Below are positions 51,270 to 60,600 of a stretch of 64,000 nt of DNA, in pieces. The stretch is taken from NCBI GenBank assembly GCA_934477125.1, contig CAKSOL010000012.1, positions 59,360 to 123,359 on the forward strand, read 5' to 3'. A program made the position numbers and the translations under genes. Below the pieces are notes generated by a model, which was not told the DNA's origin, did not search any database, and saw nothing but the letters and a program-made list of their open reading frames with translations. Source of the stretch: an uncultured Eubacteriales bacterium (lineage in GTDB: Bacteria > Bacillota > Clostridia > Oscillospirales > Acutalibacteraceae). How positions within the stretch are numbered: position 1 is the stretch's first letter; each line of letters begins with the position of its first letter.

Positions 51270-51923
51270 ATGAAAAGGAAAGCAATACCGATAATACTGT
51301 CCGCTCTGATTATTTTAAGTCTGACAGCGGTTTATCTTATGTATATATTCAATTTTATACCGCATAAAAAATATGACAATTCAGATTTCGGGATAACGGC
51401 ATACATAAGTCCTGCCGATAAGGACAGCGACGGCACCGACGACCAAACGGACATTTTAAACAGTGCGCGGGAATATGTCAGCCGACGTCCGAAATATAAG
51501 AGCAAATACTACTCCTCAGGGTATCCTGACGATAATTACGGCGTTTGCACCGATGTTGTCGCCTTTGCGCTGAAAAGCGCCGGATACGACTTGATGGAGC
51601 TTTTAAGCGCGGATATTGAAAAGAATCCGGCAGTATACGGAATTGAAAAACCGGACAAAAGCATTGATTTCAGGCGGGTTAAAAACCTCAGAGTATACTT
51701 TGAACGAACAGCCGTCTCCCTGACCTGCGATGTAAGCGATATAAGCGAATGGCAGGGCGGAGATATCGTTGTTTTCAAAAAGCACATAGGAATAGTTTCC
51801 GATAAAAGAAACAAAAACGGTGTTCCGTTTGTTATCCATCATGCAAGCCCGTTGCAGAGGTATTACGAGGAGGATATTTTAGAGCGCAGAAACGATATAA
51901 CCGGTCATTACCGTATAGGCTGA
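51270..51923 (+). CDS. DUF1287 family exported/membrane-anchored protein
   Basis: The 217-residue protein has an N-terminal transmembrane or signal helix at about 6-28 and a DUF1287 domain: GVCTDVVAFALKSAGYDL (Cys in the catalytic position of NlpC/P60-like folds), SIDFRRVKNLRVYFE, and VFKKHIGIVSDK with a histidine. The domain resembles cell-wall hydrolases but its activity is not established. It starts 3 nt after the AraC gene, so it may be carried on the same transcript. Confidence 0.8.
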   Translation: MKRKAIPIILSALIILSLTAVYLMYIFNFIPHKKYDNSDFGITAYISPADKDSDGTDDQTDILNSAREYVSRRPKYKSKYYSSGYPDDNYGVCTDVVAFALKSAGYDLMELLSADIEKNPAVYGIEKPDKSIDFRRVKNLRVYFERTAVSLTCDVSDISEWQGGDIVVFKKHIGIVSDKRNKNGVPFVIHHASPLQRYYEEDILERRNDITGHYRIG

Positions 51924-51932
51924 AAATAAAAG

Positions 51933-51961
51933 TTGACATACGGCGGCTTATATGCTATAAT
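51933..51961 (+). promoter_or_regulatory. Promoter of the pyr operon
   Basis: Perfect TTGACA, 17 nt, perfect TATAAT preceded by TATGC. Confidence 0.85.
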
Positions 51962-51983
51962 CCTTACAGTAAATCTTTAAGCA

Positions 51984-52087
51984 CGATACAGAGAGATCGG
52001 CAAGATTGAGGAATATGAACAATTATGGCGGGCTGTTTCTGCGCGCCGTTCTAACCATGTCTTGCCCTTAACGGCAGGGCTTTTTTT
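51984..52087 (+). promoter_or_regulatory. PyrR-type attenuator leader of the pyr operon
   Basis: The leader carries the sequence ACAGAGAGAUCGGCAAG, like the PyrR-binding loop. Its GGCAAGA (51999-52005) can pair with UCUUGCC (52060-52066) as an antiterminator, while CUUGCCCU/AGGGC plus U7 (52061-52087) forms the terminator. UMP-bound PyrR would block the antiterminator and stop transcription when pyrimidines are plentiful. The pyrR gene itself is not in the window. Confidence 0.65.
52061..52087 (+). terminator. Attenuator terminator of the pyr operon
   Basis: GCCCU/AGGGC stem (longer with alternative pairing) followed by seven T, 25 nt before pyrC. Confidence 0.75.
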
Positions 52088-52111
52088 ATGCCCTCAGGAA
52101 AGGGAGTTATT

Positions 52112-53311
52112 ATGCAGCAGCTCAAAACCCAGCTTACAGGCTTTTCACATTTCCCCGCGGCGCGCAGCGCCGCAGCAGCGTTTTTGATTTCACGCGCGGA
52201 ATTAAATAACGCGCGTTATACCGCTTTTCCCGGCTTTTGCGATGTACACGTACATTTCAGAGAGCCGGGATTTTCTTATAAGGAGACTATTGCGAGCGGC
52301 AGCCGGGCGGCGGCGCGCGGCGGTTTTACCGCCGTCTGCACTATGCCGAACCTAAACCCTGTTCCGGACTGCCCTGCCGCCCTCAAGCTGCAAACCGATA
52401 TAATAAAGCGCGACGCCGCGATAGCGGTTTACCCCTACGGCGCGCTGACGGTCGGAGAAAAGGGCGGGAAAGCGGCGGACCTTGAGGGCATATGCGAAGA
52501 TGTTATAGCCTTTTCGGACGATGGGCGCGGCGTTCAGAGCGAATCGCTGATGCGGGAGCTTATGGCAAAGGCGGCAAGGCTCGGAAAAATAATTGCGGCG
52601 CACTGCGAGGACAACTCACTTCTTCACGGCGGAGTTATTCACGACGGCAGTTACGCCGAAGCGCACGGGCTTGCCGGAATATGCTCTGAGAGCGAATACG
52701 GTCCTATCGCGCGCGACCTCAGATTGGCAAAGGAAACCGGCTGCAAATACCATATATGCCACATATCCGCAAAGGAGAGCGTTGAGCTTATAAGGCAGGC
52801 TAAGCGTGAGGGTGTTGACGTAACCTGCGAAACGGCACCGCACTATCTTTTATTGGATGATACATCGCTTTCGGACGACGGACGGTTTAAAATGAATCCT
52901 CCGCTGCGCTCCCCTGCCGACCGCGAGGCGCTGCTTGAGGGAATTGCGGACGGTACAATAGATATGATAGCAACAGACCACGCCCCTCACTCCGCTGAGG
53001 AAAAGTCCCGCGGGCTTACAGGCAGCGCGTTCGGGATAACCGGGCTTGAAACCGCTTTTCCGGCGCTCTATACGGGACTTGTTAAAAAAGGAATTATTTC
53101 GCTTGAACGGCTTACAGCGCTTATGGCGGAAAATCCGCGAAAGAGGTTCGGAATACCGATAGGGACGGATTTCTCGGTATGGGATTTAAACGAGGAACGG
53201 AGAGTTAATTCGGCAGAGTTTGCTTCTCTCGGAAAATCAACTCCCTTTGACGGAAAAATACTGAACGGAAAAATCATAACAACTGTTTACGGAGGTAAAA
53301 GCTTATGGTAA
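52112..53311 (+). CDS. pyrC: Dihydroorotase
   Basis: PyrC closes carbamoyl-aspartate to dihydroorotate, the third step of UMP synthesis. The metal motif DVHVHFREPG lies near residue 48, followed by AAHCEDNS, HICHISAKES and the catalytic Asp in ATDHAPHS. The start at 52112 follows GGAAAGGGAG. The N terminus is compressed to about 45 residues before HVHF, so the usual beta-sandwich of class I enzymes is shortened, giving 399 residues. Confidence 0.93.
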   Translation: MQQLKTQLTGFSHFPAARSAAAAFLISRAELNNARYTAFPGFCDVHVHFREPGFSYKETIASGSRAAARGGFTAVCTMPNLNPVPDCPAALKLQTDIIKRDAAIAVYPYGALTVGEKGGKAADLEGICEDVIAFSDDGRGVQSESLMRELMAKAARLGKIIAAHCEDNSLLHGGVIHDGSYAEAHGLAGICSESEYGPIARDLRLAKETGCKYHICHISAKESVELIRQAKREGVDVTCETAPHYLLLDDTSLSDDGRFKMNPPLRSPADREALLEGIADGTIDMIATDHAPHSAEEKSRGLTGSAFGITGLETAFPALYTGLVKKGIISLERLTALMAENPRKRFGIPIGTDFSVWDLNEERRVNSAEFASLGKSTPFDGKILNGKIITTVYGGKSLW

Positions 53312-54393
53312 AGGAATATACGGCAAAATTGGTTCTGGAGGACGGCTCGGAATACTACGGGTATTCATTCGGAGCAGAAACGCAGGCGGTTGTTGAGGTT
53401 GTTTTCAACACCTCTATGGCAGGCTATCAGGAAATAGTTTCCGACCCGTCATATACCGACCAGGCGGTTGTTATGACCTATCCGCTGATAGGAAACTACG
53501 GCATTACCGACGAGGACTTTGAAACAAAAACGCCGACAATCGGCGGATTGATAGTCAGGGAATACAATGATTTCCCCTCGAATTTCAGATACACAAAAAC
53601 GCTCTCCGAGCTTCTGGAGGAATACCGCATACCCGGAATATCCGGGATAGATACACGTATGCTGACGCGTTCAATTCGCGACCTCGGGAGCCGCAGAGCG
53701 GTTATAACGAGTCCTGATACCGCCGTTTCGGATGCGCTTAAAATAATAGCCGATACCCCGATACCGCATAATGCGGTTGAGCGGGTAAGCTGCAAAAAGC
53801 GGTGGTATTCAAGAACGCCCAATCCGAGGTTCAACGTTGTTGCGGTTGACTGCGGAATAAAGCTGAATATCGTCCGTTCGCTTAATGCGCGGGGCTGCAA
53901 TGTTACGGTCGTTCCGTTCAACACAAGCGCCGGGCAAATAAGAGAAATGAAGCCGGACGGAATATTTCTTTCAAACGGACCGGGCGACCCGCAGGACGTC
54001 AAGCCGGTTATAACGCTTATCAGAGAACTTAAAGGGCTGTTTCCTATTTTCGGAATATGTCTGGGTCATCAGCTGATAAGCCTTGCCTGCGGCGCCGAAA
54101 CCTACAAGCTCAAATTCGGTCACAGAGGAGGAAATCATCCGGTTAAAAATCTGCTGACCGGAAAGGTTGAGATAACCTCTCAGAATCACTCCTACGCTGT
54201 CAGAGAAAGCAGTCTTGCCGGAACGGGGCTTGAAATAACCCACATAAATCTGCTTGACAAAACCGTTGAGGGAGTGCGGTCGGACGACGGCAGAATGTTC
54301 AGCGTTCAGTATCACCCGGAAAGCGCTCCGGGACCTCAGGACAGCTCATATCTTTTCGACAGCTTTATAAGCCTTATGAGGGAGGGAAAATAA
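53305..54393 (+). CDS. carA: Carbamoyl-phosphate synthase small subunit
   Basis: CarA hydrolyses glutamine to supply ammonia to CarB. The protein has the N-terminal VLEDGSEYYGYSFGAE domain and a class I glutamine amidotransferase with nucleophile Cys in GICLGHQL and the His/Glu pair in VQYHPESAPGP. It overlaps pyrC by 7 nt and is followed by carB after 1 nt. At 362 residues it has normal length. Confidence 0.96.
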   Translation: MVKEYTAKLVLEDGSEYYGYSFGAETQAVVEVVFNTSMAGYQEIVSDPSYTDQAVVMTYPLIGNYGITDEDFETKTPTIGGLIVREYNDFPSNFRYTKTLSELLEEYRIPGISGIDTRMLTRSIRDLGSRRAVITSPDTAVSDALKIIADTPIPHNAVERVSCKKRWYSRTPNPRFNVVAVDCGIKLNIVRSLNARGCNVTVVPFNTSAGQIREMKPDGIFLSNGPGDPQDVKPVITLIRELKGLFPIFGICLGHQLISLACGAETYKLKFGHRGGNHPVKNLLTGKVEITSQNHSYAVRESSLAGTGLEITHINLLDKTVEGVRSDDGRMFSVQYHPESAPGPQDSSYLFDSFISLMREGK

Positions 54394-54394
54394 A

Positions 54395-57300
54395 ATGCCA
54401 AAGAGAACAGATATCAAAAAAATACTCGTTATAGGCTCAGGACCCATCGTTATCGGTCAGGCGGCTGAATTTGACTATGCCGGAACGCAGGCGTGTCTCG
54501 CGCTCAAGGAGGAGGGCTACGAGGTAATCCTCTGCAACTCAAACCCGGCAACGATTATGACCGACACCTCCATTGCCGACAAGGTTTATATGGAGCCGCT
54601 GACGCTGGAATACATCGCGAAAATACTGCGGTATGAAAGACCGGACGCAATCCTGCCCGGAATAGGCGGTCAGACCGGACTTAACCTTGCTATGCAGCTT
54701 GAAAAAAAGGGAGTTTTGCAGGAATGCGGTGTTGAACTGCTCGGAACGGGCAGCCGCAGCATAGAGCAGGCGGAGGACCGGGAGCTTTTCAAGGAGCTTT
54801 GCGAGGCTTTAGGAGAGCCGGTTCTGCCCTCTGAAACGGCAGGAAGTATTGAGGAGGGACTCGCCGCCGCCGAAAAAATCGGCTATCCGGTTGTTCTGCG
54901 CCCGGCGTTCACCTTAGGAGGAACAGGCGGAGGATTCGCCGATAACGAAACGGAGCTTTGCGAAATAATGAAAAACGCGCTGGCGCTCTCCCCTGTCTCG
55001 CAGGTGCTCGTTGAAAAAAGCATACGCGGCTACAAGGAAATAGAATACGAAGTAATACGCGACTCAAACGACACCGCGATAACCGTCTGCAATATGGAAA
55101 ATCTCGATCCTGTCGGAATCCACACAGGCGATTCGATAGTTTTCTGTCCATCTCAGACGCTTACAAACAAGGAATACCATATGCTGCGCGACAGCGCGTT
55201 AAAGCTTATACGCGCCTTAAAAATCGAGGGCGGCTGCAATGTTCAGTTTGCGCTTGACCCCCATTCCTTCAGCTATTATCTCATAGAGGTCAATCCGAGG
55301 GTCTCCCGCTCCTCTGCGCTCGCCTCAAAGGCAAGCGGATATCCGATAGCAAGGGTGTCGGCGAAAATCGGCGTAGGGCTAAATCTTGACGAAATAATGC
55401 TTGCCAATACGCCCGCCTCATTTGAACCGGCGCTTGATTACACGGTATGCAAAATGCCGAGATTTCCGTTTGATAAGTTTACCGCCGCCGACCACCGTCT
55501 CGGAACTCAGATGAAAGCGACCGGCGAGGTTATGAGCATAGGACGGACTATTGAGGAGGCTCTGCTCAAGGCGGTGCGTTCGCTCGAAATAGGAGCATAT
55601 CATCTTCATATGAAGAAATTTGACGGCAGGGACAGCGACAGGCTGCTGAAATATATAAGCAAAGGCACCGACGACCGCATATTCGCGATTGCCGAGCTTT
55701 TGCGCAACGGCTGCGACTTAGGGCTTATTGCCGACGCCACTCAGATAGATATGTTTTTCCTCGAAAAGCTCAAGAACATTATCGAGGAGGAGCGCGAAAT
55801 AAGCTCAAATCCCGGAAACGGCGCAGTTTTGCGTGAGGCGAAGCGTATGGGCTTCTGCGACCGCGCCATAGCCGATTTATGGAACACCGACGAAAAAAGC
55901 ATATTCGACAGGCGGACTGCGGAAGGGATAATGCCTGTCTATAAGATGATAGACAGCTGCGCCTGCGAATTTGACAGCTATATCCCGTATTTCTACTCCA
56001 CATATGAGTCTCAGAACGAATCGGTCGTATCGGAGAAGAAAAAGATAATCGTTTTGGGTTCGGGACCGATAAGGATAGGTCAGGGCGTTGAGTTCGATTA
56101 TTCGACCGTTCACGCCGTATCGACCATTAAGGCTATGGGATATGAGGCTATAATAATAAACAACAATCCCGAAACCGTTTCAACCGATTACACCGCCGCC
56201 GACAAGCTTTACTTTGAGCCGCTCTGCTGCGAGGACGTTATGAACATCATATTGCTTGAAAATGCGGACGGAGTTATCGCAACCCTCGGCGGTCAGACCG
56301 CAATAAATCTTGCCGAGCCGCTCAAAAAGCACGGTGTACGCCTGATAGGAACCGACTGCGAGGCAATAGACCGCGCCGAAAACCGCGACGCCTTTGAGCA
56401 GGTTTTAATAGACCTCGGTATTCCGCAGCCGCCCGGAAAAGCGGTCTGCGACATAGAAAGCGGAGTTGCCGCGGCGAAAAGCATAGGTTATCCGGTGCTT
56501 GTAAGACCCTCATTCGTCCTCGGCGGCAGGGCTATGCAGATAGTCGGCGACGAAAAGCAGCTGCGCCATTATCTCAAAACCGCAGTTGAGATAAATGAGG
56601 AAAAGCCGGTGCTTGTTGACAAATACATTCAGGGCAAGGAGGTCGAGGTTGACGCCGTTTGCGACGGAACGGACGTCTTTGTTCCGGGAATTATGGAGCT
56701 GGTTGAACGTACCGGTATACATTCGGGCGACTCTATAAGCGTTTATCCGACGTTCAGCATATCGGACGCCGTTAAGCAGACAATACTTGACTACACGCGC
56801 CGGCTCGGTCTCGGAATAGGCATAATCGGTCTTTACAACATCCAGTTTATTGTTGATTCCGAAGAACAGGTCTATATCATCGAGGTCAATCCGCGCTCCT
56901 CGCGGACTGTGCCGTTCCTTTCAAAGGCAACCGGTTTCAGCCTTGCCGATATCGGAACGCGGACAATTCTCGGAGAAACGCTGAAAAGTCAGGGCATAAC
57001 CGAAATATATCCGCCGGAGAAAAAGCGGCATTATGTTAAAGCGCCGGCGTTTTCGTTCTCAAAGCTCAGCGGACTGGACGCCTACCTTTCGCCGGAAATG
57101 AAGTCTACCGGAGAAGCAATAGGCTACGATGACCGTATGACACGCGCTTTGTATAAAGCATTGCAGGCGTCCGGTATGAACGTTATGAATTACGGAACGG
57201 TTCTTGCAACGGTTGCCGATAAGGACAAGGAGGAGGCACTGCCGCTGATAAAAAGGTTTTATAATCTCGGCTTTAATATCGAGGCAACCGGCGGAACGGC

Positions 57301-57577
57301 GGCTTTTCTTAAAAAGCACGGTATCAAAACAAGAATACGGCGTAAAATAAGCGAGGGCTCGGACGATATTCTGAATTCAATCCGCCAGGGATATGTAACC
57401 TACGTTATCAACACAAGGGATGTAAGCTCAGGCGCCGAGCATGAAACCGACGGTCACGCAATACGCCAATGCGCCGTTCAAAACAATGTCACAATATTCA
57501 CGGCTCTTGATACCGTTAAGGTTCTGCTCGATGTTCTTGAGGAAACAACGCTCGGCATATCAACAATAGACGCATGA
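54395..57577 (+). CDS. carB: Carbamoyl-phosphate synthase large subunit
   Basis: CarB makes carbamoyl phosphate from bicarbonate, ammonia and two ATP. The 1060-residue chain has the two homologous ATP-grasp halves, both starting with GSGPI-type loops (GSGPIVIGQAAEFDYAG and GSGPIRIGQGVEFDYS), with EVNPRVSRSS and EVNPRSSRT, and a C-terminal MGS-like allosteric domain ending in VLLDVLEETTLG. Length and domain order are normal. Confidence 0.97.
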   Translation: MPKRTDIKKILVIGSGPIVIGQAAEFDYAGTQACLALKEEGYEVILCNSNPATIMTDTSIADKVYMEPLTLEYIAKILRYERPDAILPGIGGQTGLNLAMQLEKKGVLQECGVELLGTGSRSIEQAEDRELFKELCEALGEPVLPSETAGSIEEGLAAAEKIGYPVVLRPAFTLGGTGGGFADNETELCEIMKNALALSPVSQVLVEKSIRGYKEIEYEVIRDSNDTAITVCNMENLDPVGIHTGDSIVFCPSQTLTNKEYHMLRDSALKLIRALKIEGGCNVQFALDPHSFSYYLIEVNPRVSRSSALASKASGYPIARVSAKIGVGLNLDEIMLANTPASFEPALDYTVCKMPRFPFDKFTAADHRLGTQMKATGEVMSIGRTIEEALLKAVRSLEIGAYHLHMKKFDGRDSDRLLKYISKGTDDRIFAIAELLRNGCDLGLIADATQIDMFFLEKLKNIIEEEREISSNPGNGAVLREAKRMGFCDRAIADLWNTDEKSIFDRRTAEGIMPVYKMIDSCACEFDSYIPYFYSTYESQNESVVSEKKKIIVLGSGPIRIGQGVEFDYSTVHAVSTIKAMGYEAIIINNNPETVSTDYTAADKLYFEPLCCEDVMNIILLENADGVIATLGGQTAINLAEPLKKHGVRLIGTDCEAIDRAENRDAFEQVLIDLGIPQPPGKAVCDIESGVAAAKSIGYPVLVRPSFVLGGRAMQIVGDEKQLRHYLKTAVEINEEKPVLVDKYIQGKEVEVDAVCDGTDVFVPGIMELVERTGIHSGDSISVYPTFSISDAVKQTILDYTRRLGLGIGIIGLYNIQFIVDSEEQVYIIEVNPRSSRTVPFLSKATGFSLADIGTRTILGETLKSQGITEIYPPEKKRHYVKAPAFSFSKLSGLDAYLSPEMKSTGEAIGYDDRMTRALYKALQASGMNVMNYGTVLATVADKDKEEALPLIKRFYNLGFNIEATGGTAAFLKKHGIKTRIRRKISEGSDDILNSIRQGYVTYVINTRDVSSGAEHETDGHAIRQCAVQNNVTIFTALDTVKVLLDVLEETTLGISTIDA

Positions 57578-57585
57578 GGTGAAGT

Positions 57586-58314
57586 ATGAAGCAGGGTATT
57601 TTTGAAATAAAGGAAAATTCCGAAATTGCAGACGGCGTTTGGAAAATGAAGCTTGAGGGAGACACCTCGGCGATTTCCGCTCCGGGACAGTTTGTAAACA
57701 TCAGGCTTGACGGGCATTTCCTCCGCAGACCGATTTCGGTATGCGACCTTGAAAATGAAACGCTGACCATAATTTACAAAACCGTCGGCGCGGGAACGCT
57801 TGAGATGAGCAGAATGAAAAACGGCAGTCTTGACATACTGACCGGTCTCGGAAACGGCTACAATCTTTCAAAATCGGGTGAGCATCCGCTCCTTATAGGC
57901 GGAGGAGTCGGAGTTCCGCCGCTTTATCTGCTGGCACGCCGGCTTATAGCTCAGGGGCGGCAGGTTTCGGTTATAACCGGCTTTAACCGCGCATCAGACG
58001 TTTTCTTTACAGAGGAATTCCGCGCTCTCGGCGCGGATGTCAAGGTCACTACTGCCGACGGCTCAGCCGGTATACGCGGATTTGTTACCGACGCGCTTTC
58101 CGGAATAAGCTGCTCTTATGTTTATACCTGCGGTCCGGAGGCTATGCTTAAAGCGGTTTACCGCGCCACGGATTGCAGCGGTCAATACAGCTTTGAGGAA
58201 AGAATGGGCTGCGGCTTCGGCGCCTGTATGGGCTGCACCTGCAAAACCGTAACCGGCAGCAAGCGCATATGCAAGGCGGGACCGGTTCTCGAAAAGGAGG
58301 AAATACTATGGTAA
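57586..58314 (+). CDS. pyrK: Dihydroorotate dehydrogenase electron-transfer subunit
   Basis: PyrK passes electrons from dihydroorotate dehydrogenase B to NAD+. It has the FAD-binding LRRPISVCDLE segment, the NAD loop GGGVGVPPLYLLAR, and a C-terminal [2Fe-2S] set, CGFGACMGCTCKTV with CKAGP after it. Its end overlaps pyrD by 7 nt. At 242 residues it has normal length. Confidence 0.95.
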   Translation: MKQGIFEIKENSEIADGVWKMKLEGDTSAISAPGQFVNIRLDGHFLRRPISVCDLENETLTIIYKTVGAGTLEMSRMKNGSLDILTGLGNGYNLSKSGEHPLLIGGGVGVPPLYLLARRLIAQGRQVSVITGFNRASDVFFTEEFRALGADVKVTTADGSAGIRGFVTDALSGISCSYVYTCGPEAMLKAVYRATDCSGQYSFEERMGCGFGACMGCTCKTVTGSKRICKAGPVLEKEEILW

Positions 58315-59225
58315 GCACAGCCACCTCTCTCTGCTCAACAGAGCTTGACAATCCGATTATTCCGGCAAGCGGAACATTCGGCTTCGGGTATGAGTTTTCA
58401 ACACTCTATGATATCAATATACTCGGCTCGATTTCGATAAAGGGAACAACCCTTGAGCCGCGTTTCGGAAATCCTACGCCGCGTATTGCCGAATGTCCGT
58501 GCGGAATGTTAAACTCGGTCGGACTGCAAAACCCCGGAGTTGAAAAGGTTATAAGCTCCGAGCTGCCCCGCCTTACAAAGGTTTTTAAAAAGCCGGTTAT
58601 GGCAAATGTAAGCGGATTTTCGGTTGAGGAATATTCCGAGGTCTGCAAAAGACTCGATAAATGCGATTGCATAGGCTGGATTGAGGTCAATATAAGCTGT
58701 CCGAATGTTCACGGCGGCGGACTCAGCTTCGGCACGAACCCTGACGCTGCGGCAAAAGTTACAAGAGCGGCAAAGGCGGCGACCTCAAAGCCGGTTATCG
58801 TAAAGCTCTCGCCCAATGTTACCGACATAACCGAAATTGCGGTTGCCTGCGAGGAAGCCGGAGCGGACGGACTGAGCCTTATCAATACCCTTCTCGGAAT
58901 GAGGATAGACCTTAAAACCGGAAAACCCGTTCTTGCAAATATAACCGGAGGACTTTCGGGACCGGCGATATTTCCGGCAGCTCTGAGGGCGGTTTATCAG
59001 GTCTTTGAAAAGGTCAGTATTCCAATAGTCGGTATGGGAGGAATTTCAAGCGCCGAGGATGTTATAGAAATGATGCTCGCGGGGGCGGCAGCCGTTGAAA
59101 TAGGAGCGGCAAACCTCGTTGAGCCGTTTGCCTGCCGGGACATTATAAACGCCCTGCCGCAAGCTATGGCTAAATACGGTATAAAAAATTTAAAGGATAT
59201 AATAGGAGGAGCGCACAATGGGTAA
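58308..59225 (+). CDS. pyrD: Dihydroorotate dehydrogenase B, catalytic subunit
   Basis: PyrD oxidises dihydroorotate to orotate using FMN. Signatures are NPIIPASGTFGFG, KGTTLEPRFGNPTPR, VNISCPNVHGGG with the class 1B active-site cysteine, and GMGGISSAEDVIEM. ATG 58308 follows AGGAGG at 58295-58301; upstream in-frame codons lie inside pyrK. It partners PyrK, whose gene it overlaps. Confidence 0.95.
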   Translation: MVSTATSLCSTELDNPIIPASGTFGFGYEFSTLYDINILGSISIKGTTLEPRFGNPTPRIAECPCGMLNSVGLQNPGVEKVISSELPRLTKVFKKPVMANVSGFSVEEYSEVCKRLDKCDCIGWIEVNISCPNVHGGGLSFGTNPDAAAKVTRAAKAATSKPVIVKLSPNVTDITEIAVACEEAGADGLSLINTLLGMRIDLKTGKPVLANITGGLSGPAIFPAALRAVYQVFEKVSIPIVGMGGISSAEDVIEMMLAGAAAVEIGAANLVEPFACRDIINALPQAMAKYGIKNLKDIIGGAHNG

Positions 59226-59922
59226 GGATGTTATAATTGCCTGCGATTTTTCGTCCGGGGAGGAAACCTTTGACTTCCTGAGCAAATTCACTGGGAAAAA
59301 GCCGTTTGTCAAAATAGGAATGGAGCTGTTTTATTCCGAGGGACCGGACATTGTCCGCAGACTGCACGCCGCCGGTCACAAAATATTTCTTGATTTAAAG
59401 CTGCACGATATTCCGAACACGGTTAAAAAGGCTATGGCTGTGCTTTCCGGACTTAATGTTGAAATGTGCAATCTGCACGCTGCCGGAGGCTCGGTTATGA
59501 TGAAAGCCGCTCTTGAGGGTCTTACCCGTCCGGACGGAACGCGTCCGCTGCTGATAGCCGTTACCCAGCTCACCTCAACCGACCAGAATATAATGGAAAA
59601 CGAGCTTCTTATCCGCGAGCCTATCGACAGCGTTGTAAGCAGCTATGCCGAAAACGCCCGCCGTTCCGGGCTTGACGGAGTTGTATGCTCGCCGCTTGAG
59701 GCGGAAAAGGTACACGGTATTTGCGGCGGAGATTTCCTGACCGTCACCCCCGGTATACGCTTTGAAAACGGCGACGCCGGCGACCAGAAACGGATTATGA
59801 CCCCTGCTGCCGCGCACAGAGCAGGTTCGGATTATATAGTCGTCGGCAGACCGATAACCGCAGCCGCCGACCCTGTTGCGGCATACGAGCTTTGCTTAAA
59901 GGATTTTACGGGAGGAATTTAA
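59218..59922 (+). CDS. pyrF: Orotidine-5'-phosphate decarboxylase
   Basis: PyrF converts OMP to UMP. It is a 234-residue TIM barrel with IIACDFSSGEET, the catalytic network in FLDLKLHDIPNTVKKA and the phosphate-binding C-terminal GSDYIVVGRPIT. It overlaps pyrD by 8 nt and is followed by pyrE after 1 nt. Confidence 0.95.
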   Translation: MGKDVIIACDFSSGEETFDFLSKFTGKKPFVKIGMELFYSEGPDIVRRLHAAGHKIFLDLKLHDIPNTVKKAMAVLSGLNVEMCNLHAAGGSVMMKAALEGLTRPDGTRPLLIAVTQLTSTDQNIMENELLIREPIDSVVSSYAENARRSGLDGVVCSPLEAEKVHGICGGDFLTVTPGIRFENGDAGDQKRIMTPAAAHRAGSDYIVVGRPITAAADPVAAYELCLKDFTGGI

Positions 59923-59923
59923 A

Positions 59924-60580
59924 ATGCAGGAATACAAACGCGAATTTATCAGATTTTTAGAAAGTGCGGGAGTTTTAAAATTCGGAGATTTCACCGCCAA
60001 AAGCGGAAGAAAAATACCTTATTTCATAAACGCCGGAGAAATAAAAACCGGAGGACAGATACGCCGGCTCGGAGAATTTTACGCAAGGGCGTATCTTGAA
60101 AAATTAGGAAAGGAAAAAGCAGTTCTTTACGGTCCGGCTTATAAAGGTATTCCTATCGCGGTTGCGGCGGCGTCTGCCCTTTCCGAAAACGGGCTTGACC
60201 TCCCCTTTTTCTTCAACCGCAAGGAGGAAAAGGACCACGGCGAGGGCGGAGTTTTCGTAGGCTGCAAGCCGAAAAGCGGAGAAAAAATAGTTATAGTTGA
60301 GGATGTTATAACCGCAGGAACCGCTATCAGGGAAAGTATGGCGGTGCTATCCTCTCTTGAGGGAACGCAGGTTGCGGCGGTATTCGTTATGGTAGACCGC
60401 AGAGAAAAAGGAAAAACCGAAAAATCGGCAATGGCTGAAATAAGCGAGGAATTCGGTTTCCCGGTGTATTCCGTCGCGGATGTTTATGATATTATCGAAT
60501 ATCTTGAAGAGGATGAGAAAAACCGCGAAAATGTTGAGCGCATAAAAAAATACCTCGAAATAAACGGAGCAAGGAATTAA
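59924..60580 (+). CDS. pyrE: Orotate phosphoribosyltransferase
   Basis: PyrE joins orotate and PRPP to give OMP. The 218-residue protein has FKSGRKIPYFINAG-type substrate residues (FTAKSGRKIPYFINAG), the flexible loop RKEEKDHGEGG, and the PRPP motif IVIVEDVITAGTA. A pyrimidine-loop extension at the C terminus is short. It belongs to the operon, 20 nt before pyrB. Confidence 0.95.
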   Translation: MQEYKREFIRFLESAGVLKFGDFTAKSGRKIPYFINAGEIKTGGQIRRLGEFYARAYLEKLGKEKAVLYGPAYKGIPIAVAAASALSENGLDLPFFFNRKEEKDHGEGGVFVGCKPKSGEKIVIVEDVITAGTAIRESMAVLSSLEGTQVAAVFVMVDRREKGKTEKSAMAEISEEFGFPVYSVADVYDIIEYLEEDEKNRENVERIKKYLEINGARN

Positions 60581-60600
60581 GAGAAAGGAAACGCAGCAAT

